A stretch of 64,000 nucleotides of DNA from CBFFRJ01 sp963530515 (GCA_963530515.1 CAUSEC010000012.1:62001-126000), one strand, 5' to 3'. Shown: positions 18,477-27,237, numbered from the stretch's first letter. A program made the numbers and translations. The notes: generated by a model not told the origin, from the sequence alone.

Positions 18477-20420
18477 ATGATTAAGTTTAGCGCAACGCTT
18501 CTTGCCACGCTGATCGCCGCCAGCGTGCAGGCCGCAACAGTGGATTTACGCATAATGGAAACCACTGATTTGCATAGCAACATGATGGATTTTGATTACT
18601 ACAAAGATTCTGCGACGGAAAAATTCGGCCTGGTGCGCACCGCCAGCCTGATCAACGCCGCCAGAGAGGAAGTCAAAAACAGCGTGCTGGTGGATAACGG
18701 CGACTTAATTCAGGGCAGCCCGCTGGGTGATTACATGGCGGCCAAGGGACTGAAAAAGGGTGACATTCATCCGGTCTACAAAGCACTGAATACACTGGAT
18801 TACGCGGTTGGCAACCTCGGTAACCACGAATTTAACTACGGTCTCGACTACCTGCACCGGGCGCTGGAAGGGGCCAAATTCCCCTACGTCAACGCCAACA
18901 TTATCGATGCAAAAACCAAAAAGCCGCTCTTTACGCCATATCTGATCAAAGAGACGAAAGTAACGGACAAAGACGGCAAAGCGCAGACCCTAAAAATCGG
19001 TTATATCGGCTTTGTACCGCCACAGATTATGGTCTGGGATAAGGCCAACCTGACGGGCAAAGTCACCGTCGATGACATCACCGAAACAGCGAAGAAATAT
19101 GTGCCGGAGATGCGTGAGAAAGGGGCTGACCTGGTGGTGCTGGTGGCGCACTCCGGGCTCTCGTCTGAGCCTTATCAGGCGATGGCGGAAAACTCCGTTT
19201 ATTACTTAAGTGAAATTCCTGGCGTCGATACCATTCTGTTTGGTCATGCCCACGCGGTGTTCCCGTCGAAAGATTTCGCCGCTATTAAAGGCGCGGATAT
19301 CGCCAAAGGTACGCTGAACGGTGTGCCGTCGGTGATGCCGGGCATGTGGGGCGATCATCTGGGCGTGGTGGATCTGGTGCTGAATAACGATGGCGGGAAG
19401 TGGCAGGTCACATCCTCCAAAGCCGAAGCGCGCCCGATTTATGATGCCGCCGCCAAAAAGCCGCTGGTCGCTGAAGACAGCAAGCTGGTGGATATCCTCA
19501 AGCACGACCACGATGCCACCCGCGAGTTTGTCGGTAAACCTATCGGCAAGTCCGCAGACAACATGTACAGCTACCTGTCGCTGGTGCAGGATGACCCGAC
19601 CGTGCAGGTGGTCAACAATGCCCAGACCGCCTACGTGAAGCACTTTATTCAGGGCGACCCGGATCTGGCAAACCTGCCGGTGCTCTCTGCCGCCGCGCCG
19701 TTCAAAGCGGGTGGGCGTAAAAACGATCCGGCCAGTTTTGTTGAGGTGGAAAAAGGCCAGCTTACCTTCCGTAACGCCGCCGACCTCTATCTTTACCCCA
19801 ACACTCTGGTGGTGGTCAAAGCGACCGGGAAAGAGGTGAAAGAGTGGCTGGAGTGCTCCGCCGGGCAGTTTAATCAAATCGATATCAACAGTTCTAAGCC
19901 ACAGGGGCTTATCAACTGGGAGACCTTCCGCACCTATAACTTCGATGTGATTGACGGTGTGAAGTATCAGATTGATGTCTCGCAACCGGCCCGTTACGAC
20001 GGCGAATGCCAGAGCGTGAATCCGCAGGCGGAGCGTATTAAGGATCTGACCTTTAACGGTAAACCTATCGATCCGAACCAGGTGTTCCTGGTCGCCACCA
20101 ACAACTACCGCGCCTACGGCGGCAAGTTCGCGGGCACCGGCGACAGCCATATCGCCTTTGCATCACCGGATGAAAACCGCGCGGTGCTGGCGAAATGGAT
20201 AAGCGATGAGTCCGCACGTGCAGGTGAAATCCACCCGGCGGCGGATAACAACTGGCGCCTGGCCCCGATTCACAGCAAGACACCGCTGGATATCCGTTTC
20301 GAGACCTCACCGTCAGAAAAAGCGGCGGCGTTTATCAAAGAAAAAGCGCAGTACCCGATGAAGAAAGTCGGTGATGATGAGATTGGCTTTGCGCTCTATC
20401 AGGTGGATTTGAGCAAGTAA
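18477..20420 (+). CDS. cpdB: 2',3'-cyclic-nucleotide 2'-phosphodiesterase / 3'-nucleotidase CpdB
   Basis: A 647-residue periplasmic enzyme that opens 2',3'-cyclic nucleotides and removes the 3'-phosphate, for nucleoside scavenging. The signal peptide ends at SVQAA. The metallophosphoesterase domain shows METTDLHSN, GNLGNHEFNYG and GHAHAVFP (dinuclear metal ligands). A 5'-nucleotidase C-terminal domain follows from about residue 350. Start and length agree with E. coli CpdB. Divergent from cysQ across the ERIC. An AAAAGGACA Shine-Dalgarno precedes the ATG. Confidence 0.96.
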   Translation: MIKFSATLLATLIAASVQAATVDLRIMETTDLHSNMMDFDYYKDSATEKFGLVRTASLINAAREEVKNSVLVDNGDLIQGSPLGDYMAAKGLKKGDIHPVYKALNTLDYAVGNLGNHEFNYGLDYLHRALEGAKFPYVNANIIDAKTKKPLFTPYLIKETKVTDKDGKAQTLKIGYIGFVPPQIMVWDKANLTGKVTVDDITETAKKYVPEMREKGADLVVLVAHSGLSSEPYQAMAENSVYYLSEIPGVDTILFGHAHAVFPSKDFAAIKGADIAKGTLNGVPSVMPGMWGDHLGVVDLVLNNDGGKWQVTSSKAEARPIYDAAAKKPLVAEDSKLVDILKHDHDATREFVGKPIGKSADNMYSYLSLVQDDPTVQVVNNAQTAYVKHFIQGDPDLANLPVLSAAAPFKAGGRKNDPASFVEVEKGQLTFRNAADLYLYPNTLVVVKATGKEVKEWLECSAGQFNQIDINSSKPQGLINWETFRTYNFDVIDGVKYQIDVSQPARYDGECQSVNPQAERIKDLTFNGKPIDPNQVFLVATNNYRAYGGKFAGTGDSHIAFASPDENRAVLAKWISDESARAGEIHPAADNNWRLAPIHSKTPLDIRFETSPSEKAAAFIKEKAQYPMKKVGDDEIGFALYQVDLSK

Positions 20421-20427
20421 GGGATTC

Positions 20428-20506
20428 CCCTCACCCTAACCCTCTCCCCAAAGGGGCGAGGGAACCGATCGAGCCTGCCTTTCTCCCTCTCCCTTGAGGG
20501 AGAAGG
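20428..20506. repeat. CCCTCACCC / CCCTCTCCC type palindromic repeats
   Basis: Two palindromes in tandem: 20428-20463 (CCCTCACCCTAACCCTCTCC then AAAGGGGCGAGGG) and 20481-20506 (TTCTCCCTCTCCC then GAGGGAGAAGGG). A related copy lies at 44729-44763. They sit at the cpdB 3' end and may end or stabilise its mRNA. Confidence 0.7.
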
Positions 20507-20516
20507 GATCAAAAAC

Positions 20517-20552
20517 GTAGGCCGGATAAGGCGTTCACGCCGCCATCCGGCA
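20517..20552. repeat. REP (PU) element
   Basis: GTAGGCCGGATAAGGCGTTC followed by ACGCCGCCATCCGGCA is a classic enterobacterial REP palindrome. It lies between the converging cpdB and ytfH genes. Confidence 0.88.
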
Positions 20553-20557
20553 ATATA

Positions 20558-20944
20558 TCAGGCGGCGCGGTCACCCCGCGTCGCCAGCACCTGCGGCAAA
20601 TTCAGCTCAATCCAGTCAGCTAAATCAGCCACTTTCTCGCTAACCTGCTCACCGAGCGGGGTCAGACTATACTCCACATGCGGTGGCACCACCGGGTATG
20701 AGATGCGGTTGAGAAAGCCGTCCTGCTCCAGCGCTTGCAGCGATTGTGCCAGCATCTTCTCGCTCACACCGCCCATCTTGCGGCGTAGATCGCTAAAGCG
20801 ATGCGTGCCATCCCGCAGGGCCACCAGAATCAACACGCCCCAGCGGCTGGTCACATGTTTCAACACGTCACGCGAGGGGCACTCTTCCGCGAAGAGATTT
20901 CCGTTACGTAATTGCTCGCTCAGGGTTGGCGTTTTGGTTTTCAT
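20558..20944 (-). CDS. ytfH: HxlR family transcriptional regulator YtfH
   Basis: A 128-residue winged-helix DNA-binding protein of the HxlR/DUF24 family. Cys22 in the ECPSRDVL segment sits just before the first helix, where redox-sensing HxlR proteins such as QorR and HypR carry their sensor cysteine. It is divergent from qorB, with an inverted repeat in the shared promoter. By family precedent it is a repressor of the quinone reductase that is released by electrophiles or oxidants. The target assignment is inference. Confidence 0.92.
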   Translation of the reverse strand: MKTKTPTLSEQLRNGNLFAEECPSRDVLKHVTSRWGVLILVALRDGTHRFSDLRRKMGGVSEKMLAQSLQALEQDGFLNRISYPVVPPHVEYSLTPLGEQVSEKVADLADWIELNLPQVLATRGDRAA

Positions 20945-20956
20945 ACTTACCTTTTT

Positions 20957-20979
20957 GTACGTACTTACTAAAAGTTAGT
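20957..20979. promoter_or_regulatory. Candidate YtfH operator
   Basis: Two adjacent palindromes in the ytfH-qorB divergent promoter: GTACGTAC at 20957-20964 and ACTAA-AAG-TTAGT at 20967-20979. They lie just upstream of the ytfH start codon (20944), where binding would block both genes. Confidence 0.5.
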
Positions 20980-21028
20980 TATGGTGATAGTGTGCCACAA
21001 CACAAGACAATCACGAAGGAGATTCATC

Positions 21029-21877
21029 ATGATCGCAATTACCGGCGCGACCGGCCAACTCGGCGCACTGGCTGTTGAAGCCTTACTGAAAACCGTTTCT
21101 GCTAAAGACATCGTTGCCATCGTGCGTAACCCGGCAAAGGCTGAAGCCTTAACGCAAAAAGGGGTTGTCGTTCGTCAGGGCGATTACAACGATGAAGCCG
21201 CACTGACGGCGGCTCTGGCCGGTGTCGACAAACTGCTGCTGGTCTCCTCCAGCGAAGTCGGTCAGCGTGCGACTCAGCACCGCAATGTCATTAATGCCGC
21301 TAAAGCCGCTGGCGTAAAATTTATCGCCTACACCAGCCTGCTGCATGCCGATACATCCCCGCTGGGCCTGGCCACAGAGCACGTTGAAACGGAAAAAATG
21401 CTTTCTGAATCCGGGATTCCGTTCGCCCTGCTGCGTAACGGCTGGTACAGCGAAAACTACCTTGCCAGCGCCCCGGCAGCCCTTGCACACGGCGTGTTTA
21501 TTGGTGCGGCAGGCGACGGCAAAATCGCCTCTGCGACGCGCGCTGATTACGCGGCAGCAGCGGCGCGTGTGGTCAGTGAAGAGGGGCATGCTGGCAAGGT
21601 CTATGAGCTGGCAGGCGATCACGGCTGGACGCTGAGCGAACTGGCGGCAGAGCTGAGCAAGCAGAGCGGAAAAACCGTGGTGTACCAGAATCTGAGCGAA
21701 GCGGATTTTGCTGCCGCCCTCAAAGGCGTGGGTCTGCCGGAGGTATTTGCCAACCTGCTCGCCGACTCTGATATTGGTGCCTCAAAAGGCGGCTTGTTCG
21801 ACGACAGCCATACCTTAAGCAAGCTGATTGCTCGCCCGACCACCCCGCTTTCCGAGAGCGTCAAAGGCATCCTGTAA
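21029..21877 (+). CDS. qorB: NAD(P)H:quinone oxidoreductase QorB (YtfG), SDR-type
   Basis: A 282-residue atypical short-chain dehydrogenase of the NmrA/QOR2 type that reduces quinones with NADPH. The Rossmann dinucleotide motif GATGQLG is at residues 6-12. The start at ATG 21029 (MIAITGATG) has GAAGGAGA upstream; the longer in-frame start at 20981 would add 16 unconserved residues. It is divergent from the regulator ytfH, as in E. coli. An AraC gene follows 81 bases downstream. Confidence 0.94.
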   Translation: MIAITGATGQLGALAVEALLKTVSAKDIVAIVRNPAKAEALTQKGVVVRQGDYNDEAALTAALAGVDKLLLVSSSEVGQRATQHRNVINAAKAAGVKFIAYTSLLHADTSPLGLATEHVETEKMLSESGIPFALLRNGWYSENYLASAPAALAHGVFIGAAGDGKIASATRADYAAAAARVVSEEGHAGKVYELAGDHGWTLSELAAELSKQSGKTVVYQNLSEADFAAALKGVGLPEVFANLLADSDIGASKGGLFDDSHTLSKLIARPTTPLSESVKGIL

Positions 21878-21908
21878 CTGTTACATGTTGGTTAATTTTT
21901 GTGGCATG

Positions 21909-21949
21909 CCGCCGGGCCATCCTTAATAATGTGAGGATGGCCATGGCGG
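21909..21949 (+). promoter_or_regulatory. Hairpin covering the Shine-Dalgarno of the AraC gene
   Basis: CCGCC (21909-21913) and GGCCATCC (21915-21922) pair with GGATGGCC (21935-21942) and GGCGG (21945-21949). The last arm includes the start of the GGAG Shine-Dalgarno (21948-21951) for the GTG at 21959. Confidence 0.5.
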
Positions 21950-21958
21950 AGAGACAGA

Positions 21959-22783
21959 GTGCAGGGCGTACCGGAACAGTTTGACGACGAGAGAGACAGC
22001 GCGCGTTTTCGCCACCTGGCCCAGGTGCCCGGCGTCGAGCTTTATCACGCCCATATCTCCCGCTACGCCTTTGAACCCCACACTCACGAAGCCTTTGGCA
22101 TTGGCGCTATTGAAGCCGGTGCCGAACGCTTTCGCTATCGCGGCAGCCAGTACGTTGCCCCCACCAATTCCGTTGTGACCATGAACCCGGACGAGTTGCA
22201 TACCGGCGAAGCCGACAGCGCCGACGGCTGGCGTTACCGGATGGTTTATCTCGACCCCTCGTTACTGGAAGAGGTGACCGGCATTCGCCACTGGTGGTTT
22301 GCTGATGTGATGCGTCACGATCCGCTGCGCACCCGGCAAATTTGCGGCTTAATTCATGGACTCTGGCATACCGAGGATCCACTGGCGCAAAAAGGGTTGC
22401 TGCTCGATCTCATCGACAGCTTCAGTCCGCTGGCCCGCCATGCCCCGGTGAGCCAGGAAAGTACCCACCGCTTCGATCGCGTGCGCGAGTTTTTGCACGA
22501 CAACTACATGCACACCCTGACGCTGGACGAGCTGGCCCAGGTGGCCTCGCTCAGCCCGTACCATTTTCAGCGCCAGTTCAAAGCCCATTATCACGTCACA
22601 CCACATCAGATGCTGATGGCCATTCGCCTCTGGCGAGCTAAAAACTTCCTCACCCTGGGTATGCCCGCCGCCGAAGTGGCTGCGGCAACCGGGCTGACGG
22701 ACCAGTCTCACCTCACCCGCGCCTTTACCCACCGCTACGGCATTACCCCGGTGCGCTATCAAAAACAGGTCGCCCGGCGCTAA
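21959..22783 (+). CDS. AraC family transcriptional regulator
   Basis: A 274-residue AraC/XylS protein of the two-domain, cupin-sensor type: an N-terminal sensor with the metal-like HTHEAFGIG pattern, and a C-terminal double helix-turn-helix at about residues 165-270 ending in GITPVRYQKQ. The start is a GTG at 21959 seven bases after GGAG; no ATG exists before residue 60. The gene is 75 bases upstream of the DMT transporter ytfF on the same strand. AraC genes of this type often control an adjacent exporter, so ytfF is the obvious candidate target. E. coli K-12 has no regulator here. Confidence 0.88.
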   Translation: MQGVPEQFDDERDSARFRHLAQVPGVELYHAHISRYAFEPHTHEAFGIGAIEAGAERFRYRGSQYVAPTNSVVTMNPDELHTGEADSADGWRYRMVYLDPSLLEEVTGIRHWWFADVMRHDPLRTRQICGLIHGLWHTEDPLAQKGLLLDLIDSFSPLARHAPVSQESTHRFDRVREFLHDNYMHTLTLDELAQVASLSPYHFQRQFKAHYHVTPHQMLMAIRLWRAKNFLTLGMPAAEVAAATGLTDQSHLTRAFTHRYGITPVRYQKQVARR

Positions 22784-22858
22784 TGCGCAACCTCATACAA
22801 TATTCCGTTTCAGGCGCTTCCTACACTGGTCGCGTAAACCGTGAACGTGGATGGAAGT

Positions 22859-23830
22859 ATGATTAGTGGTGTGTTGTATGCCCTGCTCGCGGGCATGTTG
22901 TGGGGGCTGATTTTCGTGGGCCCATTGCTCGTTCCTGAGTACCCGGCGGCGTTGCAGTCCACCGGGCGTTACCTGGCGCTGGGGCTGATTGCGCTGCCGC
23001 TCGCCTGGCTCGGTCGCCAGCGTCTGCGCCAGCTGACGCGTCATGACTGGTGGACAGCGCTGGCCCTGACCATGATGGGGAACCTTATCTATTACGTTTG
23101 CCTTGCGAGTGCAATTCAGCGCACGGGCGCGCCCGTTTCAACGATGATCATCGGGACACTGCCGGTGGTAATCCCGGTGTGCGCCAACCTGCTCTACAGC
23201 CAGCGTGACGGAAAGCTTTCCTGGGGAAGTCTGGCCCCTGCGCTGCTTTGTATCGCCATTGGGCTTACGTGCGTCAATATTGCGGAGCTGCGTGACGGGC
23301 TGCCCGATTTTTCCTGGTGGCGCTATGGCTCTGGCGTTGCGCTGGCGATGATCTCGGTAGGCTGCTGGGCCTGGTACGCGCTGCGCAACGCCCAATGGCT
23401 GCGGGAAAACCCGGACAAAAATCCGATGATGTGGGCCACCGCTCAGGCGCTGGTGACGCTGCCGGTTTCCCTTCTGGGCTACGCCGCCGCCTGCCTGTGG
23501 CTGAACGCCCAGCAGCCGGCGTTCGCACTGCCCTTCGGTCCGCGTCCCTGGGTGTTTATCGCCCTGATGGTGGCGATTGCGGTGCTGTGCTCCTGGGTCG
23601 GTGCAATGTGCTGGAACGTTGCCAGCCAGCGTCTGCCGACGGTGATCCTCGGGCCGCTGATCGTCTTCGAAACCCTCGCCGGGCTGCTCTATACCTTTAT
23701 GCTCCGCCAGACAATGCCCGCCTGGCTGACGCTTTGCGGCATTGCACTGCTGGTGACGGGTGTGGTGATGGCCGTTCGCGCGAAGCCTGAAAAACCCTCC
23801 GTCGTCTCCCTCTCCGATCCCTCTGCGTAA
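22859..23830 (+). CDS. ytfF: DMT (EamA) family inner-membrane transporter YtfF
   Basis: A 323-residue protein with about ten transmembrane helices arranged as two EamA repeats. E. coli YtfF is very similar, including the segment MMGNLIYYVCLASAIQRTGA. The substrate is unknown. The ATG at 22859 matches the E. coli N-terminus (MISGVLYALLAG). An in-frame GTG at 22841 is possible because the Shine-Dalgarno for 22859 is weak. It may be controlled by the AraC regulator immediately upstream. Confidence 0.9.
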   Translation: MISGVLYALLAGMLWGLIFVGPLLVPEYPAALQSTGRYLALGLIALPLAWLGRQRLRQLTRHDWWTALALTMMGNLIYYVCLASAIQRTGAPVSTMIIGTLPVVIPVCANLLYSQRDGKLSWGSLAPALLCIAIGLTCVNIAELRDGLPDFSWWRYGSGVALAMISVGCWAWYALRNAQWLRENPDKNPMMWATAQALVTLPVSLLGYAAACLWLNAQQPAFALPFGPRPWVFIALMVAIAVLCSWVGAMCWNVASQRLPTVILGPLIVFETLAGLLYTFMLRQTMPAWLTLCGIALLVTGVVMAVRAKPEKPSVVSLSDPSA

Positions 23831-23835
23831 CGCTG

Positions 23836-23860
23836 CCGCTCCCTTCCGGGAGCGGTAAAA
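23836..23860 (+). terminator. ytfF terminator hairpin
   Basis: CCGCTCCC pairs with GGGAGCGG around TTCC, six bases past the ytfF stop. The trailing tract (TAAAATCATT) is weak. Confidence 0.55.
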
Positions 23861-23899
23861 TCATTCCCTCTGATCCAAAAGGGGTATATCATCGACTTA

Positions 23900-23922
23900 A
23901 AGATGCATTTAAAATACAACTT
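23900..23922. promoter_or_regulatory. NsrR operator of ytfE
   Basis: AAGATGCATTT, one base, AAATACAACTT: the 11-1-11 layout of the known NsrR site, with a perfect left half. It is centred 38 bases before the ytfE start and would cover the core promoter. The regulator gene nsrR is at 59159-59584. Confidence 0.82.
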
Positions 23923-23948
23923 ATAAATTCGATGATGAGGTAACGGCT

Positions 23949-24611
23949 ATGGCCTTTCGTGATCAACCCCTGGGTGAACTGGCGCTTTCCATTCCACGCG
24001 CGTCTGTACTGTTCCGTAAATACGATATGGATTACTGCTGCGGCGGTAAGCAGACGCTGGAGCGCGCGGCTTCGCGTAAAGAACTGGACGTAAGCCTGAT
24101 TGAAGCGGAGCTGGCGAAACTTGCTGAGCAGCCTGTAGAAAAAGACTGGCGGGTTACCGAACTCGGCGAAATCATCGACCACATCATCGTGCGTTACCAT
24201 GACCGTCATCGTGAGCAACTGCCGGAGTTAATCCTGCAAGCCACCAAAGTGGAACGCGTGCACGCGGACAAACCGAACGTGCCCAAAGGACTGACAAAAT
24301 ACCTGACCATGCTGCATGACGAGCTCTCCAGCCACATGATGAAAGAAGAGCGCATCCTGTTCCCGATGATCAAGCAGGGAATGGGAAGCCAGGCGTCCGG
24401 GCCTATCAGCGTGATGGAAAGTGAACATGATGAAGCGGGTGAACTGCTGGAAGTGATTAAACACATTACCAATAACGTGACACCGCCGCCGGAAGCGTGC
24501 ACCACCTGGAAAGCAATGTATAACGGCATTAACGAACTGATCGACGACCTGATGGAGCACATCAGTCTGGAAAACAACGTTCTGTTTCCGCGTGCCCTCG
24601 CTGGAAATTAA
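23949..24611 (+). CDS. ytfE: Iron-sulfur cluster repair di-iron protein YtfE (RIC)
   Basis: A 220-residue cytosolic protein that repairs Fe-S clusters damaged by nitric oxide or peroxide. The N-terminal ScdA_N domain carries the CCGG turn (Cys30-Cys31). The C-terminal hemerythrin-like four-helix bundle supplies His and Glu ligands for the di-iron centre (HIIVRYHDRH, HDELSSHMMKEE, SEHDEAGE, HISLENNVLFPR). It is monocistronic behind an NsrR operator, so it should be switched on by NO. It ends at a terminator shared with cycA. Confidence 0.96.
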   Translation: MAFRDQPLGELALSIPRASVLFRKYDMDYCCGGKQTLERAASRKELDVSLIEAELAKLAEQPVEKDWRVTELGEIIDHIIVRYHDRHREQLPELILQATKVERVHADKPNVPKGLTKYLTMLHDELSSHMMKEERILFPMIKQGMGSQASGPISVMESEHDEAGELLEVIKHITNNVTPPPEACTTWKAMYNGINELIDDLMEHISLENNVLFPRALAGN

Positions 24612-24651
24612 TAAAGGCGCCCGAGAGCGCCCTGTGTCATGGAAGTCATTT

Positions 24652-24677
24652 AGAGCCGCCGATGCGGCTCTTTTTTA
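24652..24677. terminator. Terminator between ytfE and cycA
   Basis: AGAGCCGC pairs with GCGGCTCT around CGAT and runs into six T residues on the plus strand, ending ytfE. Its T-tract overlaps the cycA stop codon. Confidence 0.85.
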
Positions 24678-26087
24678 TTTCTGCAGATTCTGCAGACGCT
24701 TCTTGCCGACAATCATCCAGCCCGCGCCCAGCAGCACAAACCATAACGGTGTGATGGTCAGGGCTTCACGGGTGTCCTGTTCCAGGGTCAACAGTGCAAT
24801 GACGAAGACGAAGAACGCCATGCACACCCAGCACATCACTTTGCCCAGCGGCATTTTATAGATGGACGCTTCGTGCAGATGCGGGCGCTGTTTACGGTAG
24901 ACGAGGTAAGAACAAAGGATAATCGTCCAGACGAACATAAACAGAATCGCCGACACTGTGGTTATCATGGTGAACGCCGCGATCGCACTTGGGTTCACGT
25001 ACAGCATGACCACGCCGCCCAGCAGGCAGATACAAGAGAAGGTCAGCCCTTTCGCCGGTACAGCGCGTTTGGAGAGCTTGCCGAACGCCTTCGGCGCTAC
25101 GCCGTCCTGCGCCAGACCAAACAGCATACGGCTGGTGGAGAACACGCCGCTGTTCGCCGAAGAGGCGGCAGAGGTCAGCACCACGAAGTTAATGATGCTC
25201 GCCGCAGCAGGCAGGCCCACCAGCACGAACAGCTCAACGAACGGGCTCTTATCCGGCACCACAGAACTCCACGGCGTCACGGACATAATCACAATCAGCG
25301 CGAAGACGTAGAACATAATGATGCGAATCGGAATGGAGTTAATCGCGCGCGGCAGGGATTTCTCCGGGTCTTTGGTTTCCGCAGCCGTGGTGCCCACCAG
25401 CTCAATCCCCACGAAGGCGAAGACCGCAATCTGGAAACCTGCAAAGAAGCCGCTGATGCCTTTCGGGAACCAGCCGCCGTCATTCCACAGGTGTGCAACA
25501 GAGGCTTCCACCCCGGTCGGCGATTTGAAATGGGTCAATACCATCACCAGGCCAATCACGATCAGCGCCACAATGGCGACGATTTTGATCATCGCGAACC
25601 AGAATTCCATCTCACCGAACATTTTCACGGTAGCGAGGTTAAGGCTCAGCAGCACCACCACAACGGAGAGTGCCACGACCCAATCGGACAGCCCCGGGAA
25701 CCAGAATTGCGCATAGGCGGTGATCGCCACCACGTCCGCCATGCCGGTCACCACCCAACAGAACCAGTAGGTCCAGCCGGTAAAATACCCCGCCCACGGC
25801 CCGAGCAGGTCGGCGGCGAAGTCGCTAAAAGATTTGTATTCGAGATTCGACAGCAGCAACTCACCCATTGCACGCATGACGAAAAACAGCATAAAACCAA
25901 TGATCATATACACGAAAATGATCGACGGCCCGGCGAGGCTGATGGTTTTCCCCGATCCCATAAACAGCCCGGTACCAATGGCACCACCGATAGCAATTAG
26001 CTGAATATGACGGTTTGTGAGATTGCGCCGTAGCGACTGTTCCGTCGAAGCCTCTTCATCGGCCGCGACTTTTACCTGATCTACCAT
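24675..26087 (-). CDS. cycA: D-serine/D-alanine/glycine:H+ symporter CycA
   Basis: A 470-residue APC-superfamily permease with about 12 transmembrane helices. It imports D-Ser, D-Ala, glycine and beta-alanine, and is the route of D-cycloserine entry. The APC signature IGGAIGTGLFMGSGKTI is near residue 33. Sequence and length match E. coli CycA throughout. In E. coli its mRNA is repressed by GcvB small RNA; no pairing site was verified here. The 297 bases upstream hold AT-rich promoter sequence and no gene. Confidence 0.96.
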   Translation of the reverse strand: MVDQVKVAADEEASTEQSLRRNLTNRHIQLIAIGGAIGTGLFMGSGKTISLAGPSIIFVYMIIGFMLFFVMRAMGELLLSNLEYKSFSDFAADLLGPWAGYFTGWTYWFCWVVTGMADVVAITAYAQFWFPGLSDWVVALSVVVVLLSLNLATVKMFGEMEFWFAMIKIVAIVALIVIGLVMVLTHFKSPTGVEASVAHLWNDGGWFPKGISGFFAGFQIAVFAFVGIELVGTTAAETKDPEKSLPRAINSIPIRIIMFYVFALIVIMSVTPWSSVVPDKSPFVELFVLVGLPAAASIINFVVLTSAASSANSGVFSTSRMLFGLAQDGVAPKAFGKLSKRAVPAKGLTFSCICLLGGVVMLYVNPSAIAAFTMITTVSAILFMFVWTIILCSYLVYRKQRPHLHEASIYKMPLGKVMCWVCMAFFVFVIALLTLEQDTREALTITPLWFVLLGAGWMIVGKKRLQNLQK

Positions 26088-26384
26088 GTTTATTTCCTGT
26101 CTGTGTTGTTGAGGCTCTTCTGGCCTTTAAATGCGTCATTCGCCCTTTCGCGGACGCAACGATATTAGGTAAGAATTAGCGGGATGAATACTCTGAATTC
26201 TGAAGGATGTTAAATATTTGTTTAAAGTGAGCGGAATATCACTCGAATTAGGAGATGGAGTTCACAAAAATACACCGAATTTCAGGGCTGGCAAGATAAA
26301 GTATCGAAACTAATTCATTTAATGAATGATTAGCGCAGCTTCGTCTTCCTCTCCCCCTGGGAGGAGAGGAAAGCGTCGTGGGGA

Positions 26385-27005
26385 TTACAGGATTTCCAGT
26401 AATTCCACTTCAAACACCAGGGTACTGAACGGCGGGATGGACGCACCCGCGCCACGCTCGCCATAGGCCAGGTTGTGCGGGATGGTCAGTTCCCATTTGG
26501 AGCCAACCGGCATCAGGGTCAGTGCTTCAATCCAGCCGCCAATCACGCCGTTGACCGGGAATTCTGCCGGTTCACCACGGGCAACGGAGCTGTCGAACAC
26601 GGTACCATCGATAAGTTTACCGGTGTAGTGCACGCGAACGCGGTCAGTACGCGCCGGGATGGTGCCTTCGCCCTGAGTGATCACGCGGAACTGCAGGCCG
26701 GATTCGGTGCTGTTCACGCCTTCTTTCTCACGGTTTTCGTCGAGGTATTTCACGCCGTCGGCTGCCATTTCTTCAAAGCGAGCGCGACGCACGGCGTCAG
26801 CACGTTCGTGAATTTCACGCAGCGCGCGATGAACAACGTCCACCGGTACAGCCGGTTGTTTGCCTGCCAGTGCATCTGCCAGACCGGCAACCAGTGCTTC
26901 CGGTAACAGCCCCTGTAAGCCGGATTCGCTAAGCTGCTGTCCTACCTGCAAACCAATGCCATAGCTGGCCTGCGCTTCAATCGTGTCAAACGTTGGGGTT
27001 GTCAT
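26385..27005 (-). CDS. fklB: FKBP-type peptidyl-prolyl isomerase FklB (FKBP22)
   Basis: A 206-residue homodimeric prolyl isomerase. The N-terminal helical dimerisation domain covers about residues 1-90 and the C-terminal FKBP domain about 95-206, with the pocket residues VHYTGKLIDGTVFDSS, FPVNGVI..W and YGERGAG. The start is taken at ATG 27005 (MTTPTFDTIEAQ), the E. coli N-terminus; an ATG six codons upstream also exists. Cytoplasmic, since no signal peptide is seen. It is divergent from ytfB. Confidence 0.94.
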   Translation of the reverse strand: MTTPTFDTIEAQASYGIGLQVGQQLSESGLQGLLPEALVAGLADALAGKQPAVPVDVVHRALREIHERADAVRRARFEEMAADGVKYLDENREKEGVNSTESGLQFRVITQGEGTIPARTDRVRVHYTGKLIDGTVFDSSVARGEPAEFPVNGVIGGWIEALTLMPVGSKWELTIPHNLAYGERGAGASIPPFSTLVFEVELLEIL

Positions 27006-27237
27006 GGGTCTTCCTTTCATCACTTTTTAAGGTAGCGCGCAGCATAGCAGCCACGCCGCAACGGGTAAACTTTGTCGCAGTAAAGATGACAAATCGCAGA
27101 GAAACAGAAAGAATACTCCCGGTAAGATTAATCTCAATGTCATGACGGGATGTATCACATTACGCAGCCGATCAGAGAGTTACCCATCTATACTCAACAT
27201 CACAGGATTATTAATGACGCGGAGCAGGAGGAAAGCC

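Noticed and set aside
19206..20150. 314-codon open frame opposite cpdB
   Set aside because: Antisense of cpdB, no start signal and no known family.
24873..26000. 375-codon open frame opposite cycA
   Set aside because: Antisense shadow of the cycA membrane gene; the translation is an unnatural run of His, Arg and Gln.
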